DNA from: Azonexus sp.
GTDB taxonomy: Bacteria; Pseudomonadota; Gammaproteobacteria; Burkholderiales; Rhodocyclaceae
NCBI GenBank assembly: GCA_031285115.1
Contig: JAITWU010000356.1
Span: 1-5,959, forward strand
DNA: 5,959 bases
Direction: 5' to 3'
The position numbers and the translations under genes were made by a program. Numbering within the stretch: the stretch's first letter is position 1; every line of letters starts with the position of its first letter. Shown piece after piece: positions 5,894 through 5,959 of this stretch. The notes under the pieces are model-generated. The model saw only the letters and a program-made list of their open reading frames with translations, did no database searches and was not told the origin of the DNA.

Positions 5894-5959
5894 GGCCCAA
5901 TGGTGCTTTATCCACCATGCGATTGCAAGTTCATCCTATTCGCGCAGGTCAATCATATT

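Larger units (their letters stand above)
3486..5959. mobile_element. Integrative element inserted in tRNA-Lys(CUU), left end only
   Basis: The element end is set by the break in the tRNA gene. It contains a terminator, a tyrosine recombinase reading inward, and, convergent to it, a nucleotidyltransferase-like gene plus a small upstream ORF. Base composition drops visibly compared with the rib operon and small resident gene, which supports foreign origin. No structural phage gene, conjugation gene or transposase is visible, so it cannot be classified as prophage, ICE or satellite from this part. It continues past the right edge. Confidence 0.75.

Overview
The window looks like a chromosome segment from a GC-rich proteobacterium. 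The compact ribB(X)-ribH-nusB-thiL order, the N-terminal style of RibH and the hybrid RibB protein fit a betaproteobacterium, possibly of the Rhodocyclales type; the lineage is inferred from gene style, not from any search.

Left part (1-2781, minus strand): a tightly packed housekeeping operon transcribed right to left. It starts with a 3,4-dihydroxy-2-butanone-4-phosphate synthase that carries a degenerate GTP cyclohydrolase II-like C-terminal domain with no zinc cysteines (RibBX type). Lumazine synthase (ribH), the antitermination factor NusB and thiamine-monophosphate kinase (thiL, cut by the left edge) follow. Junctions are 3 bp, a 20 bp overlap and 3 bp, so the four are almost certainly cotranscribed. 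RibB and RibH supply consecutive inputs to riboflavin synthesis.

Middle (2782-3434): a 224 bp divergent intergenic region with hairpins that could form alternative structures, then a small plus-strand winged-helix-like protein. After it come a strong sigma70-like stable-RNA promoter and an intact tRNA-Lys(UUU).

Right part (3448-5959): a second tRNA gene, tRNA-Lys(CUU), runs normally from its 5' end to the anticodon loop and then breaks off at 3488. Everything beyond has visibly lower GC. A hairpin terminator and a tyrosine recombinase follow, so this is one end of an integrative element inserted in the anticodon region of tRNA-Lys(CUU). Convergent to the integrase is a nucleotidyltransferase-fold (AbiEii/MNT-like) gene whose single reading frame is interrupted by one in-frame TAA. 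It is preceded by, and overlaps by 20 bp, a small ORF that may itself continue upstream across an in-frame TAG. The element runs off the right edge, so its far attachment site and any further cargo are not visible.

The most interesting points are the tRNA gene split by the integrative element, the nucleotidyltransferase cargo with a clean in-frame stop, the cysteine-free hybrid RibB and the structured leader of the small regulator-like gene.
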